Positions 7,190 to 9,357 of a stretch of 9,357 nt of DNA are shown piece by piece. Positions within the stretch are counted from its first letter, which is position 1; each line of letters opens with the position of its first letter. The stretch spans positions 1 through 9,357 of the forward strand of contig CACZOG010000162.1 of the NCBI GenBank assembly GCA_902782715.1. Direction: 5' to 3'. The notes under the pieces were generated by a model. It did not search any database. It was not told the DNA's origin and saw only the letters and a list, made by a program, of their open reading frames with translations. Both the position numbers and the translations under genes were made by a program. The DNA comes from an uncultured Lachnospiraceae bacterium (GTDB taxonomy: Bacteria > Bacillota > Clostridia > Lachnospirales > Lachnospiraceae).

Positions 7190-7343
7190 TTTTTGTAACC
7201 CTCCTGATTTTTCTTATCTTCATATACTCTTTGATCTTTCCCGCCGTATTTCCCTTCACAAAAGAAAAAAATGTCAGAAACGCAAACGAAAAAGAAAGAG
7301 CAATAAATACAGTTTCAATCAAAAATATCTTCAATGTAATCAA
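7152..7343 (-). CDS. Possible small single-pass membrane protein, TTG start
   Basis: A 63-residue frame that bridges the 125 bases between the kinase stop and the surface protein start and overlaps both (29 bases with the kinase, 38 with the surface protein). It codes a hydrophobic helix (about residues 6-29) followed by a strongly basic tail (KIKEYMKIRKIRR and further Lys/Arg), so it would be a membrane protein with a positively charged cytosolic end. The start would be TTG at 7341-7343 with only a weak AAGAAGAGA nearby; translation could be coupled to termination of the kinase gene. AT-rich spacer DNA can give such a T-rich then A-rich peptide by chance, so I hold it at even odds. I know no family for it. 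Confidence 0.45.
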   Translation of the reverse strand: MITLKIFLIETVFIALSFSFAFLTFFSFVKGNTAGKIKEYMKIRKIRRVTKNERKKDISKNNK

Positions 7344-8865
7344 TCTCTTCTTTCGCTTCTTTGATTCTTTCCATTATCCTTTTATCCTCTTCATCCAAAG
7401 ACTTACCGTCTTTATGCAGCTTTTGTTCAATTAAGGATAAAAGATCCCGCATCTCTTCGCTTTCGACTCCGTCTCTGTAAAAATCCCCCGAATATACATA
7501 AACAGAATCCGCACACATCTCATAAATATCCTTCTTTGTTCTTTCATCACAATCCCCCGACTCTTTCACAAGTCTGCATATCTCATCAAAGAAATGTCTG
7601 TATTCTCCTTTTGTTCGTCCCTCGATAACAATCTTTTTAAGATCCTCAAAGAATCTCCCGATCTCCACGTATGTTTCTACATTTTCACCTCCTTCTTTCA
7701 TGCATTCTTCAAACCAGATTACCGCTCTCTGATACCTTAAATTTTCATTCTCATCATTGTGATAAAAAAGATAAAGCTTCCCGATTTCTTTGCAAAGAAG
7801 AGCATATTCGTCTCTTTCTTTAAGTACTGTCTTATCTCTTTCAAGCATCCCTTCGATCAAAGACTCTTCTTTTTCATCAAATATCAGATCGTCTTTAAAT
7901 TCATTTATCAGACGCAGATACAGATCGTATTCGGGAGAGTATTCGATCATCTTTTCAAGGCTGCTCATTCGAACTTCGATATCCGATGAATTTACCGCCT
8001 TTTCACAGATTTCTTCCCATTCATTCTTTTTCTCAATACCCTTACAGTATTCGCAAAGACACATACCTGTGAAACTCAGAATAAACATTATGAGATAAAA
8101 GATATTCTGTCCTATGGCTTTACGGATCTTACGATACCGGGCATCGTTAAGGCTGCGTATTCCGGACAGTTCATTCCACGCTTCCGCTGCACTTTGATAT
8201 CTTTCATCGGGATCATTCTTCATACACTTTTTAAGAAAATAATCAAACCCGAAGGAACACTCTTCGTCTGCGATATGCTTAAGTGTGGCACCCAAGCCGT
8301 ATATGTCGCTTCTTTCGTCAACACCTTTTCCCGCAAGCATTTCGGGTGCCGCGAACTCCTTGGTAAAAAATAATCCCTTTTCTTTACCGGGACTTTCGTT
8401 CGCAGAGATTCCGAAATCCACAAGTTTTATCTCTCCATCCTCGCTCAGCATGATATTCGACGGTTTCAGATCACTGTAGATTATTCGTTTTTTCGAATGA
8501 AGATACTTTAATGCATCCAAAAGTGCGAAAGCGGTTTTGACAGCATCCTTCTCTGTCATGCTGCCGTTTTTTTGAACATACTCTTCGAGATTTATGCCTT
8601 CGATATAATCCATGATCACGCAGTATGAGTCTTCCGTCTGGACAATATCCACTATCCTCGGAAGAGCAGGATGATTCAGTTCTTTTAAGATGTTCATCTC
8701 TTTTATTCCGGCTTCATAGAAAACCGAATCGAACGCATTGATCTCCTTCATAGCCCAGACGGTATTAAGGCGTACATCTTTTACCTTGTAGACATTCGAC
8801 ATACCGCCTCTACCGATCATTTCCATCACAAAATAGCGGTTCGAAAAAAGATCGCAATTTGTCAT
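7315..8865 (-). CDS. Transmembrane Ser/Thr protein kinase with TPR-like outer region
   Basis: A Hanks-type kinase of 516 residues from the preferred start; numbering here counts from the earlier in-frame ATG at 8883. The glycine loop is IGRGGMSNVY (23-32), with K46 in AMKE, E62 on helix C, catalytic loop YSDLKPSN (136-143; D138, K140, N143), DFG (156-158), APE (179-181) and SDIYGLG (192-198). All catalytic residues are present, but the usual HRD is YSD, so this is a non-RD kinase. A basic stretch precedes one membrane helix (about 259-277). The remaining 245 residues are helical and charged, with a TPR-like stretch near 358-412, and should lie outside the cell; no PASTA repeats are present. 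The ATG at 8883 has no ribosome binding site, whereas the one at 8865 follows GGGTGAT. It probably reads an envelope cue and may act with the downstream surface protein. Confidence 0.92.
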   Translation of the reverse strand: MTNCDLFSNRYFVMEMIGRGGMSNVYKVKDVRLNTVWAMKEINAFDSVFYEAGIKEMNILKELNHPALPRIVDIVQTEDSYCVIMDYIEGINLEEYVQKNGSMTEKDAVKTAFALLDALKYLHSKKRIIYSDLKPSNIMLSEDGEIKLVDFGISANESPGKEKGLFFTKEFAAPEMLAGKGVDERSDIYGLGATLKHIADEECSFGFDYFLKKCMKNDPDERYQSAAEAWNELSGIRSLNDARYRKIRKAIGQNIFYLIMFILSFTGMCLCEYCKGIEKKNEWEEICEKAVNSSDIEVRMSSLEKMIEYSPEYDLYLRLINEFKDDLIFDEKEESLIEGMLERDKTVLKERDEYALLCKEIGKLYLFYHNDENENLRYQRAVIWFEECMKEGGENVETYVEIGRFFEDLKKIVIEGRTKGEYRHFFDEICRLVKESGDCDERTKKDIYEMCADSVYVYSGDFYRDGVESEEMRDLLSLIEQKLHKDGKSLDEEDKRIMERIKEAKEEIDYIEDIFD

Positions 8866-8910
8866 CAAATCACCCGCCGTCATAAATATTTTTTTGTTTA
8901 TCGGAAAAGT

Positions 8911-8928
8911 TGCGGGAGAATTCCCGCA
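8911..8928 (-). promoter_or_regulatory. GC-rich hairpin in the kinase leader
   Basis: TGCGGGA and TCCCGCA form a perfect 7-bp stem with a 4-base loop, containing an EcoRI-like GAATTC core. On the minus strand it is followed by ACTTTT, on the plus strand by TTTT, so it is at best a weak terminator either way. It lies 27 bases upstream of the first kinase ATG and could be a second terminator, an attenuator or a protein site. Confidence 0.5.
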
Positions 8929-8942
8929 TTTTGATAACCTTC

Positions 8943-8974
8943 AAAAAACGCCACAACCTTTTCGGTTGTGACGC
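8943..8974 (-). terminator. Intrinsic terminator after the PGDYG-like gene
   Basis: On the minus strand, GCGTCACAACC (8964-8974) pairs with GGTTGTGGCGT (8948-8958) across the loop GAAAA, an 11-bp stem with two G-T pairs, followed directly by a run of T (8943-8948). It lies 45 bases after the stop of the gene at the right edge and separates that gene from the kinase. Confidence 0.85.
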
Positions 8975-8976
8975 TA

Positions 8977-9005
8977 ATTGTACTCTTAAAAAAGAATTTT
9001 GTAAA
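8977..9005 (-). promoter_or_regulatory. Putative sigma-70-type promoter before the kinase
   Basis: TTTACA (9000-9005) and TACAAT (8977-8982) are separated by exactly 17 bases, each one base off the consensus hexamers. It points towards the kinase gene. Transcription would begin near 8970, inside the 5' arm of the terminator hairpin, so the new transcript would start with a shortened version of that hairpin. Position-specific proof is lacking; the match could be chance in AT-rich DNA. Confidence 0.5.
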
Positions 9006-9018
9006 TCGGTTTCTTAAA

Positions 9019-9357
9019 TTATTCTTCAACCGGATCGTATGTTTTAAAGAAAATGCTTCTTTCGATAACATATACATCTTTGGGATCGTCAACTCTGCAT
9101 GCTATGAAATCTCCTACTTTGCCGAGATAGTATTTTTCCTCGTCCCAGGTGGTAAAGAGCTTAACGACATTTGTCAGCTCTCTTGCATAAATATATGAAT
9201 CGTCAAAGTTTATGCAGGTCTTGGCATACGGAACAAGTTTCATTACGATGCCTTCGTTTCTGACATGGATCGCAGGTTCATATTCTCCTGCAAATTCATA
9301 TTTTTCATCGAGTTCCTTATATGTCTTGTAGAACTTCTCTTTTCTGATGGGCCATAC
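9019..9357 (-). CDS. PGDYG-like repeat protein (3' part only)
   Basis: The frame is open from the right window edge to the TAA at 9019-9021, giving 112 visible residues; the start lies outside, and the internal ATG at 9243 has no reason to be the start. The fragment ends two matching modules. VWPIRKEKFYKTY at its beginning and VYVIERSIFFKTY near its end align without gaps (V, I, F, K, T, Y shared), and the second is preceded by VGDFIACR, like the PGDYG motif for which a small family of unknown function is named. The protein therefore appears to be built of tandem PGDYG-like units. It is probably soluble; no membrane segment is visible. A strong terminator follows. Its function is unknown. Confidence 0.7.
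   Translation of the reverse strand, partial: VWPIRKEKFYKTYKELDEKYEFAGEYEPAIHVRNEGIVMKLVPYAKTCINFDDSYIYARELTNVVKLFTTWDEEKYYLGKVGDFIACRVDDPKDVYVIERSIFFKTYDPVEE

Overview
The window looks like a chromosomal segment of an anaerobic Clostridia member, most probably Lachnospiraceae-like. This is inferred from moderately AT-rich DNA, strong AGGAGG-type ribosome binding sites, a FeoA-FeoA-FeoB operon with the small FeoB-associated Cys-rich membrane protein, and a transmembrane Ser/Thr kinase beside an Ig-like surface protein. Almost everything is coded on the minus strand, so transcription runs from the right edge to the left.

Left part (108-4541, minus): a six-gene metal uptake operon. In transcription order it holds feoA1, feoA2, feoB, the Cys-rich FeoB partner, a DtxR/MntR-family regulator and a ZIP (GufA-type) divalent-metal transporter. 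Genes are 16-31 bp apart or overlap, and most have a clear ribosome binding site. The promoter region (4453-4541) carries three copies of TTAG-N6-CTAA: one fills the -35/-10 spacer, one covers the expected transcription start and one lies in the leader. The obvious reading is autoregulation by the operon's own DtxR-family protein. However, that protein has lost four residues that normally bind metal, so what it senses is an open question. FeoB also carries an unusual acidic extracytoplasmic insert.

Middle and right part (4565-8865, minus): a putative envelope signalling module. A membrane-spanning Ser/Thr kinase has a non-canonical catalytic loop and a TPR-like outer half. A possible 63-residue membrane peptide overlaps both neighbours. 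An 874-residue type I membrane protein follows, with a signal peptide, an acidic repeat stalk, Ig-like domains, a C-terminal membrane anchor and a basic cytosolic tail. I infer that kinase and surface protein work together; no function can be named from sequence.

Right edge (8884-9357): the 3' end of a gene with two PGDYG-like repeats, then a strong intrinsic terminator whose hairpin overlaps the output of a good sigma-70-type promoter, then a second GC-rich hairpin in the kinase leader. Left edge (1-90, plus): possibly the last 29 codons of a convergent gene that I cannot identify. I saw no tRNA, rRNA, CRISPR array, insertion sequence or phage gene.
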